Source of the DNA: Egibacteraceae bacterium
GTDB taxonomy: Bacteria > Actinomycetota > Nitriliruptoria > Euzebyales > Egibacteraceae
Direction of reading: 5' to 3'
DNA: 64,000 nt
NCBI GenBank assembly: GCA_030447925.1
Contig: JAUJNX010000001.1
Location: 1,203,501-1,267,500, forward strand
The notes beneath the pieces were generated by a model. That model searched no databases and had not been told where the DNA came from. It worked only from the letters and a program-made list of their open reading frames with translations. This document shows, one piece after another, positions 50,846-59,636 of the stretch (position 1 is the first letter of the stretch; the number at the start of each line of letters is the position of its first letter). The position numbers were made by a program, and so were the translations under genes.

Positions 50846-52423
50846 TCAGCCGGCGTCGGGAACAGCCGCCGGCGAGACCGGCAGGTCCAGGCGCAGGTTC
50901 TCCAACCCCACGACGCCCGGCGTGCGGATGCTGCCGTGCCCGAAGGACATGTCCGACACCGGCGACACCGTCAAAAAGACCTTCTCGCCCTCCTTGACGT
51001 CCACGGCGATGCCCGGAAGTTCGATGGTGCGCTCGGTCTGGACGATCGGCGTCAGTTCGCGCAGCGGCATCACGTTGTTCTGCACCACCCTGGCGTTGGC
51101 GGGGCTGGTGCCGACGGAGATGGCGAAGAACACGCGCTGGTCGACGCCGGCCGTGGTGACCGTCGAGCGCAACTTCGGGATGCCTGTGATCGTCAGCGGC
51201 CCGTTCGCGACCTCGAGGTGCTGCGGTGCCCCGGCGCCGGTCGGCGTCGCGGTGCCCGTCGCCACCTCGATGTCGACACCGGGCGTGAAGCGCTGGTAGG
51301 TGTTGATGCTGTCGGTGCGGAGGCACGTCTTCGCGTCGGCGCTGGTCAGGTTGTACGCCGTCGGCATCAGGTTCGCCGGGCTGCGCCCCGCCCGTACCGC
51401 GTCGAAGAAGCGCAGCCGCAGCGCGGAGAAGCCGCCCTCGCCGGCGCATGCGTCACCCGAGGTCGCGTAGCCCACGGGCGCCGCGTTCGGCAGCGCGTGC
51501 CCCCCGTTGAAGGACAGGAACAGGCTGCGCGCACGCGCCCGCGGTGTCAGCGTCCGCTGGAAGTTGGCGATCCCCTGGTTGAGGTTGAACAGGTTGTCGC
51601 TCGCGCCCTGGCTGATCAGGGTGGGGATGTCCAAGCGGATGCCCTTGGCGACGAACCCGGACGGCCCGTGGCCGAAGAACTCCTTGTCCAGGTTGTGGAT
51701 CGCCGGGTTGGTGCCGTCGGGCCACTGTCCGGTGGTCAAGCCCCAGGCGAAGGCCGGGTGCACGTACTCCACGATGTCCTTCGCGCCGGCGGCGTACAGC
51801 GCCGCAGCCCACGCCGAACGCGTCACCTTCTGCGGCGCGAGCGCCTGCGACAGGTTGAACCAGGTGATCTCCGGGGCCAGCGCGTTGAAGCGGGTCCGGC
51901 CCGTGTTGCGCATCTCGGTCAGCGCGCCGATGTACTGGTAGCCGCCGCCGTAGCTGCCGCCCATCGCGAACAGCACCGCGTCGTTGGCGATGATCCGCCC
52001 ACGCGTGTCGCGGTCCTTGGCGACCCACGGCAGCGAGGCCACGTGGTCGATGACGCGAATCACGTCGATGCCCTCGAGGTCGGGGTCCTCCACGTTGGCC
52101 AGCCCGCCGCTCTGGCCGAAGCCGCGCTGGTCGATGCTGACGACGGCGTAGCCCCGGTCGAGTTCGGTCTGGAAGGCCCCGTCGGACTTGGTTCGCGACC
52201 CGGCCCACCCGTGCGAGTGCAGGATCACCGGCGCTGGGTTGCTGCGCGTGGCGCCCGCGGGACGGTAGATGCTGATCCAGATCGGCGTGCCCTCGGCGCC
52301 CGTCACGGCGACGTCGGTCTTGGTGTGCTCGGCGGCCGCGCCCGCCGGCGACAGCGCCGCGGCGGCCAGCAACGTGGCGGCGATGGCGGTGGCGAGCAGC
52401 GCCCGGATACGAATGGCAGTCAC
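50846..52423 (-). CDS. Secreted S15/CocE-type alpha/beta hydrolase
   Basis: A 525-residue exported hydrolase with a signal peptide (IRALLATAIAATLLAAAALS). The catalytic domain: TPIWISIYRPAGATRSNPAP, VILHSHGWAGSRTKSD, YAVVSIDQRGFGQSGG and the nucleophile in AMGGSYGGGYQYIGA, the X-Pro dipeptidyl-peptidase/CocE layout. The C-terminal 130 residues form a jelly-roll domain of the same family. Histidine in SFNGGHALPN. It may act as a peptidase or esterase outside the cell. GTG 52423 is preferred over TTG 52438 because it leaves a standard signal peptide. Confidence 0.85.
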   Translation of the reverse strand: MTAIRIRALLATAIAATLLAAAALSPAGAAAEHTKTDVAVTGAEGTPIWISIYRPAGATRSNPAPVILHSHGWAGSRTKSDGAFQTELDRGYAVVSIDQRGFGQSGGLANVEDPDLEGIDVIRVIDHVASLPWVAKDRDTRGRIIANDAVLFAMGGSYGGGYQYIGALTEMRNTGRTRFNALAPEITWFNLSQALAPQKVTRSAWAAALYAAGAKDIVEYVHPAFAWGLTTGQWPDGTNPAIHNLDKEFFGHGPSGFVAKGIRLDIPTLISQGASDNLFNLNQGIANFQRTLTPRARARSLFLSFNGGHALPNAAPVGYATSGDACAGEGGFSALRLRFFDAVRAGRSPANLMPTAYNLTSADAKTCLRTDSINTYQRFTPGVDIEVATGTATPTGAGAPQHLEVANGPLTITGIPKLRSTVTTAGVDQRVFFAISVGTSPANARVVQNNVMPLRELTPIVQTERTIELPGIAVDVKEGEKVFLTVSPVSDMSFGHGSIRTPGVVGLENLRLDLPVSPAAVPDAG

Positions 52424-52552
52424 AGCGGCGTACCTCAAGGGTCGGGGGGACGGGCTGCAAAGCAGCGCCCCACTCTCAACGATCCGGCACCGGGATGGTG
52501 ACGGCTCGGTGGCCAGAACGTGTCCCTCGGCGTCCCGGCGCCCGTTTCCTGC

Positions 52553-53194
52553 TCACCGCGCGGGGGGTCGATCGTCCAGACCCAGCTCCTTGGCCACGCC
52601 GTCGTGCAACGCCAGGATGTGACCGAGCGCCACGCACCGCCGCGCCTGGCAGCTGATGTCAGCCTTCGACGCTGCCAGAGCAGCGCGGGACTGCGTGGCG
52701 AGGCTCAAGGCGGAGACGACCCAGCCCTCGCCGTCGTCGCTGCACGCCGGGTGGCCCCACACCACGTCTGCGTCGGCGCGGGTGAACGGACGCACGACGA
52801 TGCTCACGCCGGCGTCCCCCGCGGTTGCATCGACGGTGATCGTGCACAGCACGCGCTGGCGCAGATCGCCCAGCCCCTCGACGACGGGCGGCACGGGGTC
52901 GTGCAGAGACCAGGCCCGTCCGGGAAGCGACAGGGCGAGCCGGTCCGCGCCCAGCGGCGCGGCCAGCGCCAGCAACTCGATGATGGGGTCTGCGTACGCG
53001 CCCTCGTCGAAGCTGCGCAGGAACGCCACGAACAGCAATTGCTCGCCGCAGAACGCGACCAAGCACGGCCGGATGTCCGCCCCGCCGTCAAGGTCCTCGC
53101 GCGCCTGCTGTAGCAGGAACGCGCGCACGTCGTGCCAGTGATCCACGTTCGCCCAGCCGTCGTCTCGCCGGGCGAGCGTGGACCAGGCGCGCAC
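52553..53194 (-). CDS. Hypothetical protein
   Basis: A 213-residue soluble protein of unknown family. It begins WSTLARRDDGWANVDHWHDV and has LVAFCGEQLLFVAFLRSFD, DRLALSLPGRAWSLHD and VLCTITVDATAGDAGVSIVV strands, a plausible compact alpha/beta fold. A cysteine-bearing C-terminal helix (ISCQARRCVALGHILA) precedes the end. Codon use is like that of its neighbours. Start uncertain. Confidence 0.55.
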   Translation of the reverse strand: MRAWSTLARRDDGWANVDHWHDVRAFLLQQAREDLDGGADIRPCLVAFCGEQLLFVAFLRSFDEGAYADPIIELLALAAPLGADRLALSLPGRAWSLHDPVPPVVEGLGDLRQRVLCTITVDATAGDAGVSIVVRPFTRADADVVWGHPACSDDGEGWVVSALSLATQSRAALAASKADISCQARRCVALGHILALHDGVAKELGLDDRPPAR

Positions 53195-53230
53195 CGCACC
53201 GCGGAGAAAAACGCGGCCGCCGGTGGACAG

Positions 53231-53734
53231 CTACGCGAGGGGCTTGGACAGGCCCTCGACGACCCGCGCCGCGGGCATCGAGGCCAGGACCGCGGTGGAG
53301 ACCTCGATCTTCAGCGACCGGCTGCCGCCGCCGACGATGACGCGGTCGTGGCCGAGCAGCAGCGCATCGACGTACACCGGAATGTGCTCGGGGAGGCCGA
53401 ACGGCGTGACCCCGTCGGGCAGCATCCCGGTCAATGCCACGGCCTCCTCCGCCGGAGCGAAGGACGCCTTGCGCACACCCAGCAGGCGCCGCACCGTGCC
53501 ATTGACGTCCAGCCGCCGGGTCGCCGGCACCAGACACGCCGCATAGGTGCGTTCGCCGGTCTTGGAAGCCACCAGGATGCAGTTGGCCGACGCGTCCATG
53601 GCGTAGCCGTACGCCTCGCAGAACAACGCCGTGTTTGCGAACGCGGGGTCGATCCGGACCGCGGTGTACGGCGCCGCCAGGCGCTCGAGGTGCTCGAGGA
53701 CGGCTGCTTCGACGGGGTCTTCGGGTCCGGTCAC
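53231..53734 (-). CDS. YbaK/ProX-type aminoacyl-tRNA deacylase-like protein
   Basis: A 167-residue YbaK-domain protein: AAPYTAVRIDPAFANTALFC, CILVASKTGERTYAACLVPA, GVRKASFAPAEEAVALTGML, GVTPFGLPEHIPVYVD and RVIVGGGSRSLKIEVS. Members hydrolyse mischarged tRNAs (for example Cys-tRNA-Pro). The conserved lysine (ASKTG) and GxxxPFGLP segment are present. GTG 53734 is the most sensible start; longer frames read into the divergent gene region. Confidence 0.85.
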   Translation of the reverse strand: MTGPEDPVEAAVLEHLERLAAPYTAVRIDPAFANTALFCEAYGYAMDASANCILVASKTGERTYAACLVPATRRLDVNGTVRRLLGVRKASFAPAEEAVALTGMLPDGVTPFGLPEHIPVYVDALLLGHDRVIVGGGSRSLKIEVSTAVLASMPAARVVEGLSKPLA

Positions 53735-53816
53735 GGCCGCAGATGGTAGGCCGTCGTAGCCACCGGCTACGGTGGCGCCGACCAGATCCGCCACCTGCAC
53801 CACAGGAGCCGTTGCG

Positions 53817-54200
53817 TTGACTGCCATCACCCGCGCCCTCGGGGTCGCCCTCATCGTCGTCGGCGTCGTGTCGTTCTTCGCCACGGGATCAGAGGCCGTG
53901 ACGGCACTGATCCCGGCCGCTCTGGGTCTGATCATCCTGGCGCTGGGAGTCGCCGCGGGCCGCGAGCCGCTGCACCGCCACGCCATCCACGCCGCCTTGG
54001 CGGTGGCGCTGCTCGGCGTGCTGGGGACGCTGATGAACGTCGTCGAACTGCCCGCACTGCTTGCCGGCGACGAGGTCGAACGGCCTGGTGCAGTGGTCGC
54101 CTCGACGATCACGTTCCTGCTGTGCGCGGTGTACGTCGCACTGGGCGTGCGCTCGTTTCGCGCCGCTCGGCGCGCCCGCGACCGGGCGAGCGTCGCCTGA
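53817..54200 (+). CDS. Four-helix integral membrane protein
   Basis: A 127-residue protein with four hydrophobic segments (ALGVALIVVGVVSFFATG, ALIPAALGLIILALGVAAG, AALAVALLGVLGTLMNVV, ASTITFLLCAVYVALGV) and a basic C-terminal tail. TTG at 53817 is chosen because AGGAG sits eight bases before it. Family not recognised. Divergent from the YbaK-like gene. Confidence 0.75.
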   Translation: MTAITRALGVALIVVGVVSFFATGSEAVTALIPAALGLIILALGVAAGREPLHRHAIHAALAVALLGVLGTLMNVVELPALLAGDEVERPGAVVASTITFLLCAVYVALGVRSFRAARRARDRASVA

Positions 54201-54203
54201 CGG

Positions 54204-54773
54204 CTACTCGGCCCAGTCAGGTCCCACGACGACGTGGATGTCGACGCCGTCTGACAGCCGCTCGTTCGGCGCGATCTCGGTGAACCGCTCGTCACGGGCA
54301 CGCAGCGCCTCGGCCTCGGCGTCGTTTCCCTCCGTGTACAGCACGGTGGTCACCGGATATTGGGTGCGACTGGCATTGACCGCCACCACGTCGTAGCCGA
54401 GGTCGTCCAGCGCGGCCTCCACGGCCGTGGTGGCCGAGGATCCCCCGCCGGCGTCGAGCACCTGGACGGAGGTCTCTTCCGGATCGCGAGCGGCCCCGAT
54501 GAGCTCGTCGGCCTCCTGCTGCGTCAGGCCCTCGCTCTCGTCCTCGGCGGGTTCCCCATCGTCGGGGCCCTCGGTGGCGTCGCGGTTGTTGCCGCGGCTG
54601 TCGCGCGGATCCTCCGTCGGCTCCTCCTGGACCGCCACCTCCTCGCCTTCGCCGAAGCTGGAGGGCCGAAAGGACAGGAACAAGCCGATCCCGAGCGCGG
54701 CGGCGAGAAAGACGCCGAAGACTCGGCGGCGCCAGACTCGCCACCGGGCTTCCCCCGGGTCCCGTCGCATCAT
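54204..54773 (-). CDS. Membrane-anchored LytR C-terminal-domain protein
   Basis: A 189-residue protein with a short basic N terminus, one transmembrane helix (RVFGVFLAAALGIGLFLSF), a long acidic Gly/Glu-rich linker (about residues 45-95) and a C-terminal LytR_C-like domain: VQVLDAGGGSSATTAVEAAL, YDVVAVNASRTQYPVTTVLY, VDIHVVVGPDWAE. Such proteins sit outside the membrane and may help in cell-wall polymer attachment, though this one lacks the catalytic LCP domain. ATG 54773. Confidence 0.75.
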   Translation of the reverse strand: MMRRDPGEARWRVWRRRVFGVFLAAALGIGLFLSFRPSSFGEGEEVAVQEEPTEDPRDSRGNNRDATEGPDDGEPAEDESEGLTQQEADELIGAARDPEETSVQVLDAGGGSSATTAVEAALDDLGYDVVAVNASRTQYPVTTVLYTEGNDAEAEALRARDERFTEIAPNERLSDGVDIHVVVGPDWAE

Positions 54774-54824
54774 GCCGCCACTATGCCCCACCCGCAGGGG
54801 ACCGGACGTGCACCTCGCGCAGCC

Positions 54825-57344
54825 TCAGTCACGGTCGGCGTTGCGGGTGCGCAGCGCGCGGCGCGTCGCGTCGCGTGCCTCCAGAATGAGCCGCTTGCCG
54901 GGCTCGGGCACGCCCTCGGCGGCCAGTGCCCCGTCCGCGATGTCCAGCGTCGCAGCCTCGACGAGGGTCGCCGGATACAGCCCGGCGGTCAGGAGCAGCG
55001 ACTCCTCGGCGTTGCGCGACTGCCACATGCGCGGCAAGTGCTCGAGGTACCGCTGCGCGTAGGGACGCAGGACCTCCTCCTGCCCGTACTGCGCGAAGCC
55101 GGCGACCAGCGCGCGGCGCATGGCCAGGGGCATGGCGGCATCATCCACCGCGGACTGCCACGCCGAGGCCTTCGCCTGGTGGTCGGGACGTGCGGCACGC
55201 GCCGTGGCGCCGCGGCGCTGGCCCTGATCGGTGGGGTCGCGCTCGACCTCGGCGGCTATGGCGGCCTCGTCGGCAGCGCCCACAGCGGCAAGCGAGGTCA
55301 GCAGATGCCAGCGCAGGTCGGTGTCGACGGCCAGGCCCTTGACCTCGGCCGTGCCGTCGAGCAGTGCCCGCACCTGGTCCACCTGCTCGGGGCTGGTGGC
55401 GTTGGCCGCGAACGACCGGACCCACACCAACTGCGGGTCGGTGCCGGGCTCGGAGGCCTCCACCGCCTCCCACGCCCTGTCGGCCAGGTAACGGAGGAGC
55501 GTCTCGCGGTTGTCGGGCGCACCGAAGCGCTCGATCGCGGCGGCCATGCGGCTCAGCAGGATCCCGAGCACCCCGACATCGGCTTCGCCGCGGGCCTGGG
55601 CCGCGGCGACGCGCACGTAGCGGCGTGCGAGCAGCTCGGCGTCGCGCGTCATGTCCCACAGCGCGCCCCAGCACACCGAGCGCGCGAGCGGGTCGGCCAG
55701 CCGCCCCAGGTGGTCGCTGAGGGTGTCGATCGAACGCTCGTCGAGGCGGACCTTGGCGTAGGCGAGGTCGCCGTCGTTGAGCAACAGCAGGTCTGCGACC
55801 GGCTCCCCGTCCAGCTCGGCGATCCGCGTGGTCGCGCCGTCGACGTCGGCGAACACCCGCCGGCGCAACACCAGCTCGTCATCCCCGAGGTCATACAGCC
55901 CCAGGCCGACACGGTGGGCGCGCAAGACCGGGTGCTCGTCGGGTGCCTCCTGTGCGACCGCGACGTCGCCGTAGCGACCCTGCTCGACCCGGGTCACCGG
56001 GCGCAACGTTCCCAGACCCGCCGTCTGCAGCCACTGCTGCGCCCACGACCCGAGCTCGCGGCCCGACGCCTCCTCCAGCGCGGCGAGGAAGTTGCGCAAC
56101 TCCGCGTTGGCGAACTCGTGGCGCGGGAAGTAGCCGCGCAGCGCCTCGACGAACTCCTCGTCGCCGACCCATGCCGCCAGCTGGCGCAGCACGGAGGCGC
56201 CCTTGGCGTAGGTGATGCCGTCGAAGTTGTTGCGCACGGCATCGGTGTCGACGATGTCGGCAACCACGGGATGCGTCGACGGCAGCTGGTCCTGGTTGTA
56301 CGCCCAGCCCTTGAGGTCGGCGGCGAAGTCGGACCATGCGTCGGTGAACCGTGTGCCGCCCACCAGGCCGCGGTAGGCGAGGTAGGTCGCGAAGCTCTCG
56401 TTGAGCCACAGGTCGTCCCACCACCGCATGGTCACGAGGTCACCGAACCACATGTGGGCCATCTCGTGCAGGATCACCTCGGCGCGGCGGCGGCGGGTGG
56501 CCTCGGTGACCTTGGAGCGGAAGACATAGGCCTCGGCGAACGTCACGCAGCCGGCGTTCTCCATCGCCCCGGCGTTGAACTCGGGGACGAACAGCTGGTC
56601 GTACTTGCCGAACGGGTAGGGGTAGGCGAACTCCTGCGTGAAGAAGTCCAGCCCCTGCTTGGTGACCTCGAAGATCTCGTCCGGGTCCAGATGCTCGCGC
56701 AGTGACGCGCGGCAGTAGATGCCGAGGTCGACGTCGCCGTGGCGGTCGTGCACGGATTCATACGGCCCAGCCACGATCGCCGTGATGTACGTCGACACGG
56801 GCGGCGTGGGAGCAAAGGACCACCGCCCGGCGGCGCCCGCCTGTGGTCGCTGGGTCACGGCTCCGTTGCTGACGACGACCCAGCCGCGCGGCGCCTCGAC
56901 GGCGAGTGTGAAGGGGCCCTTGAGATCCGGCTGGTCGAAGCAGGCGTACACGCGGTGGGCCTCGAAGGCCTCGAACTGCGTGTAGAGGTAGACGTTGGCG
57001 TCGACCGGGTCGACGAACCGGTGCAGTCCGACGCCGGTGTGCTGGTAGCGGCACGTGGCCTCGACGACCAGTTCGTTGGTCCCCTGCAGGTTCTCCAGCC
57101 GCAGCCGGTAGTCCGCGAAGGCCTCCGGCTCGAGCAGGTTCCCGTTGAGCGTCGCGGACTCCACCGTGGCCGCGTCGAGGTCAATGAAGCTCGCGGCTCC
57201 GGGCTCGCGACAGGTGAAGGTCACCACCGTGCGGCTGCCAAACGTCTCGTCCCCGGCGGTGAGGTCGAGCGAGACGTCGTAGGTGACGTCTGCCACCAGG
57301 TCCGAGCGCGCGAAGGCGTCGGCGCGGGTCAGGTTGTCCGACAC
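54825..57344 (-). CDS. pepN: Aminopeptidase N (M1 family)
   Basis: An 839-residue zinc aminopeptidase that removes N-terminal residues from peptides. Substrate-binding GAMEN (259-263), zinc motif HEMAHMWFGD (293-302), third ligand Glu316 in WLNESFATYL, then the C-terminal ERAP-like helical domain. The N-terminal beta domain starts TRADAFARSDLVADVTYDVS. Length and blocks match actinobacterial PepN. GTG 57344 is preceded by GGGAGG and lies six bases after the aldo/keto reductase stop, so the two genes share a transcript. Confidence 0.95.
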   Translation of the reverse strand: MSDNLTRADAFARSDLVADVTYDVSLDLTAGDETFGSRTVVTFTCREPGAASFIDLDAATVESATLNGNLLEPEAFADYRLRLENLQGTNELVVEATCRYQHTGVGLHRFVDPVDANVYLYTQFEAFEAHRVYACFDQPDLKGPFTLAVEAPRGWVVVSNGAVTQRPQAGAAGRWSFAPTPPVSTYITAIVAGPYESVHDRHGDVDLGIYCRASLREHLDPDEIFEVTKQGLDFFTQEFAYPYPFGKYDQLFVPEFNAGAMENAGCVTFAEAYVFRSKVTEATRRRRAEVILHEMAHMWFGDLVTMRWWDDLWLNESFATYLAYRGLVGGTRFTDAWSDFAADLKGWAYNQDQLPSTHPVVADIVDTDAVRNNFDGITYAKGASVLRQLAAWVGDEEFVEALRGYFPRHEFANAELRNFLAALEEASGRELGSWAQQWLQTAGLGTLRPVTRVEQGRYGDVAVAQEAPDEHPVLRAHRVGLGLYDLGDDELVLRRRVFADVDGATTRIAELDGEPVADLLLLNDGDLAYAKVRLDERSIDTLSDHLGRLADPLARSVCWGALWDMTRDAELLARRYVRVAAAQARGEADVGVLGILLSRMAAAIERFGAPDNRETLLRYLADRAWEAVEASEPGTDPQLVWVRSFAANATSPEQVDQVRALLDGTAEVKGLAVDTDLRWHLLTSLAAVGAADEAAIAAEVERDPTDQGQRRGATARAARPDHQAKASAWQSAVDDAAMPLAMRRALVAGFAQYGQEEVLRPYAQRYLEHLPRMWQSRNAEESLLLTAGLYPATLVEAATLDIADGALAAEGVPEPGKRLILEARDATRRALRTRNADRD

Positions 57345-57349
57345 GGTGG

Positions 57350-58162
57350 TCAGTCCTCCCACTGCGGCGCGAACGGCGGGTCCACCAGACGCTGGCCTCG
57401 GGCGAGGCCGTCGATCTCGGCTCGTTCGGGGGCCGTCAACACAAAGTCGAAAACGTCGAGATTCGACGCGAGGTGATCGCGGCTCGTGGCCTTGGGCACG
57501 ACCAGCAGCTCCTGGTCGAGCAACCAGCGCAGCGCCACCTGTGCCGGCGACTTGCCGTGTTGCTGCCCGATGCGGATCAGCGTCTCGTCGTCGAACACCG
57601 CCCCGCGCGCGAGGGGTGAGTACGCCGTGAGAACGGCGTCGGCAGCCCGCACGGCCTCGCGCAGTGGGCGCTGGTTCAGGAAGGGGTGGTACTCGACCTG
57701 GTTGCACGCCACCGGGGCCACCGAGGCCGCGTAGCGAAACTGCGAGCGGGTGAAATTGCTGACACCGATGGTGCGCGTCAGACCGCGTTCCTGTAGCTGC
57801 GTCATGGCCTCGAGCGTCTCGCCGACCCGGTCGAAGTGCACCGGCCAGTGGATCAGCAGCAGGTCGGCGTAGTCGGTCTGCAAACGGGCGAGGCTCTCCT
57901 GGGTCGACGACGCGACGTCGGCCGCGCCATGACGGCCGTTGCCGATCTTCGTGGTCAGAAACAGCTGGCTGCGCGCGACATCCGCCCGCTGCAGTGCCGC
58001 GCCGATTTCGGTCTCGTTCTCATAACCCTGGGCGGTATCGATGTGCCGGTAGCCCACATCCAAGGCAAGGGGGATCGTCCGGGTGCACTCGTCGCCTTCG
58101 AGCAACCATGTCCCGAGCCCGAGCGCTGGGACTTTGGCGCCGCGCATCGACACATATTCCAT
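57350..58162 (-). CDS. Aldo/keto reductase
   Basis: A 270-residue NADPH-dependent TIM-barrel reductase: GAKVPALGLGTWLLEGDE, catalytic Asp and Tyr in YRHIDTAQGYENETEIG, Lys in FLTTKIGNGRHG and His in LLLIHWPVH. GVSNFTRSQFR, NQVEYHPFLNQ and AYSPLARGAVFDD complete the fold, and the NADPH phosphate site is VVPKATSRDHLASNLDVFDF. Related to 2,5-diketogluconate reductases. Co-transcribed with pepN downstream. Confidence 0.93.
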   Translation of the reverse strand: MEYVSMRGAKVPALGLGTWLLEGDECTRTIPLALDVGYRHIDTAQGYENETEIGAALQRADVARSQLFLTTKIGNGRHGAADVASSTQESLARLQTDYADLLLIHWPVHFDRVGETLEAMTQLQERGLTRTIGVSNFTRSQFRYAASVAPVACNQVEYHPFLNQRPLREAVRAADAVLTAYSPLARGAVFDDETLIRIGQQHGKSPAQVALRWLLDQELLVVPKATSRDHLASNLDVFDFVLTAPERAEIDGLARGQRLVDPPFAPQWED

Positions 58163-58303
58163 ACACCGAGCACCTGTTCTCGAGGTCGAAAGCCAACCCT
58201 ACGCGGTACGCGATACCCGCGCGGACGGCCAAATCACCGCAAAACAACGCCCATCCGCACATCCCCACTTGCAACCGGCGCCGGGGCGGGTTGAACTGGA
58301 GCC

Positions 58304-58813
58304 ATGCGAGTACTCAATGCGGTGCAGCGCATCGTCATGCTGCTGCTGTTGATCCCGGTTCTGATCATCATCCTCGACGCCTTGCTCGCGGCTTTCGGCG
58401 CGCGGGAGGGCAACGTCATCGTCAAGCAGGTCGACGAGCTGGCGGACACGTTCATGCTCCGGCCGCTGCGCAACGTCTTTCCCAAACAGACGGACCTGCA
58501 GGACGCGATCGTGACGCTGGCTGCCCTCGGTCTGCTGGTCCTCGTCGTGGTCTTCGTGTTCAGGGCGCTGCGGTCGGTGGTCGGCAGCAAGCCGCCCAAG
58601 CCGCGCCCGGCGCCGGCGCCCAAGCCCAAGAAGACCACCGAGACGGTGAAGTCCGTGCAGTCCGCGCCCTCCAAACCGGCCCCGGCAGACACGGCGGAAC
58701 CCTCCGCGACCGCGTCAGCGGGCACACCGGCGCCGGGCTCGAAGACGGAGGCGCCCGTCAGTACCGGCGCCGCGGGCGGCGACGACGAGACTCACCCCCC
58801 GCCGTCGACCTGA
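58304..58813 (+). CDS. Two-helix membrane protein with Pro/Ala-rich cytoplasmic tail
   Basis: A 169-residue protein: helix 1 IVMLLLLIPVLIIILDALLA, a short loop with an acidic/polar stretch, helix 2 IVTLAALGLLVLVVVFVFRA, then a long low-complexity tail rich in Pro, Ala, Lys and Thr. No family recognised. It overlaps the convergent SURF1 gene by 22 bases. Confidence 0.7.
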   Translation: MRVLNAVQRIVMLLLLIPVLIIILDALLAAFGAREGNVIVKQVDELADTFMLRPLRNVFPKQTDLQDAIVTLAALGLLVLVVVFVFRALRSVVGSKPPKPRPAPAPKPKKTTETVKSVQSAPSKPAPADTAEPSATASAGTPAPGSKTEAPVSTGAAGGDDETHPPPST

Positions 58814-59556
58814 GCCGGCGCCGGCTCACGGGCAGACGCGAGGCTGCGGCGCATCAGCAGCGGGTACCCGCCGAACACAATCGCCGCGAACGAGAACCAC
58901 TGCCAGGCGTAGGACTGGTGCGAGCCCTCTGACACCTCGGGAGGCGCTCCCGGTACCGGCAGGTCCCGTGGCGCGGGTTGCTGCTCCTGCAGCAGCACGG
59001 AGAACGGGTACAGGGCCACGCCGACCTGAGGTTGGACACGGTCGATGTCCGGCTCCGACATGTAGGTCAGCCGGGAGCCACCCGTCGCGGAGCCGTACCG
59101 CGCCGCGTCCTGCGTGGGAAACAGGATCCCGGTGATCGCCACCTCGCCGGGGGCGGGCGCCGCGTCGTCGATCGGCGGCTCGTCGTCGGCGAACGGCACC
59201 CAGCCCCGGTCGATCATCACCGCCGAGCCGTTCTCCGTGATCAGGGGCGTCAGCACGTGATGACCGGCACGGCGGCCGCTCGATCGCGGGGTCAGCAAGA
59301 CCTCGTCCTGCGGCCGGTACGTACCCGCGAGGGTCACCCTTCGGTTGGCCAGCGCGCGCGGATCGTTGCCGTGGCGCGCGAGCACCGTCTCCAGCGGTTG
59401 GGGGGCCGTCGCCATGTTGGCGGTGATCGTCGCGATCTCGGCGCGCCGCTCGTCCAGGCGCCGCAGCTGCCAGAAACCGAGGTTGACGAAGAGCACGCCG
59501 AGGGCGATCACCACCAGGTGCGTCACCAGCCAGCGAGGGCGCAGGAACATCCGCAT
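58792..59556 (-). CDS. SURF1-family cytochrome oxidase assembly protein
   Basis: A 254-residue protein with the SURF1 plan: N-terminal helix (WLVTHLVVIALGVLFVNLGF followed by WQLRRLDERR), a periplasmic domain (RRVTLAGTYRPQDEVLL, PLITENGSAVMIDRGWVPF) and a C-terminal helix (YAWQWFSFAAIVFGGYPLL). The FWQLRR and DRGWVP motifs are diagnostic. It helps insert haem a into cytochrome c oxidase. ATG 59556 is used; an ATG at 59565 adds three residues. Confidence 0.92.
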   Translation of the reverse strand: MRMFLRPRWLVTHLVVIALGVLFVNLGFWQLRRLDERRAEIATITANMATAPQPLETVLARHGNDPRALANRRVTLAGTYRPQDEVLLTPRSSGRRAGHHVLTPLITENGSAVMIDRGWVPFADDEPPIDDAAPAPGEVAITGILFPTQDAARYGSATGGSRLTYMSEPDIDRVQPQVGVALYPFSVLLQEQQPAPRDLPVPGAPPEVSEGSHQSYAWQWFSFAAIVFGGYPLLMRRSLASAREPAPAQVDGGG

Positions 59557-59590
59557 GCAACCCATCCTGCCGCGGCTGGATGGGACACCG

Positions 59591-59621
59591 TAAAACGCCG
59601 GCACCCCCGCGGGCGCCGGCG
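59591..59621 (-). terminator. Intrinsic terminator of the surface-protein gene
   Basis: On the minus strand CGCCGGC and GCCGGCG pair around a 12-base loop that itself contains a small palindrome, and the stem is followed directly by TTTTA. It lies 16 bases after the stop of the large surface-protein gene, the usual place for rho-independent termination. Confidence 0.8.
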
Positions 59622-59636
59622 CCTACCGCGCCGTCG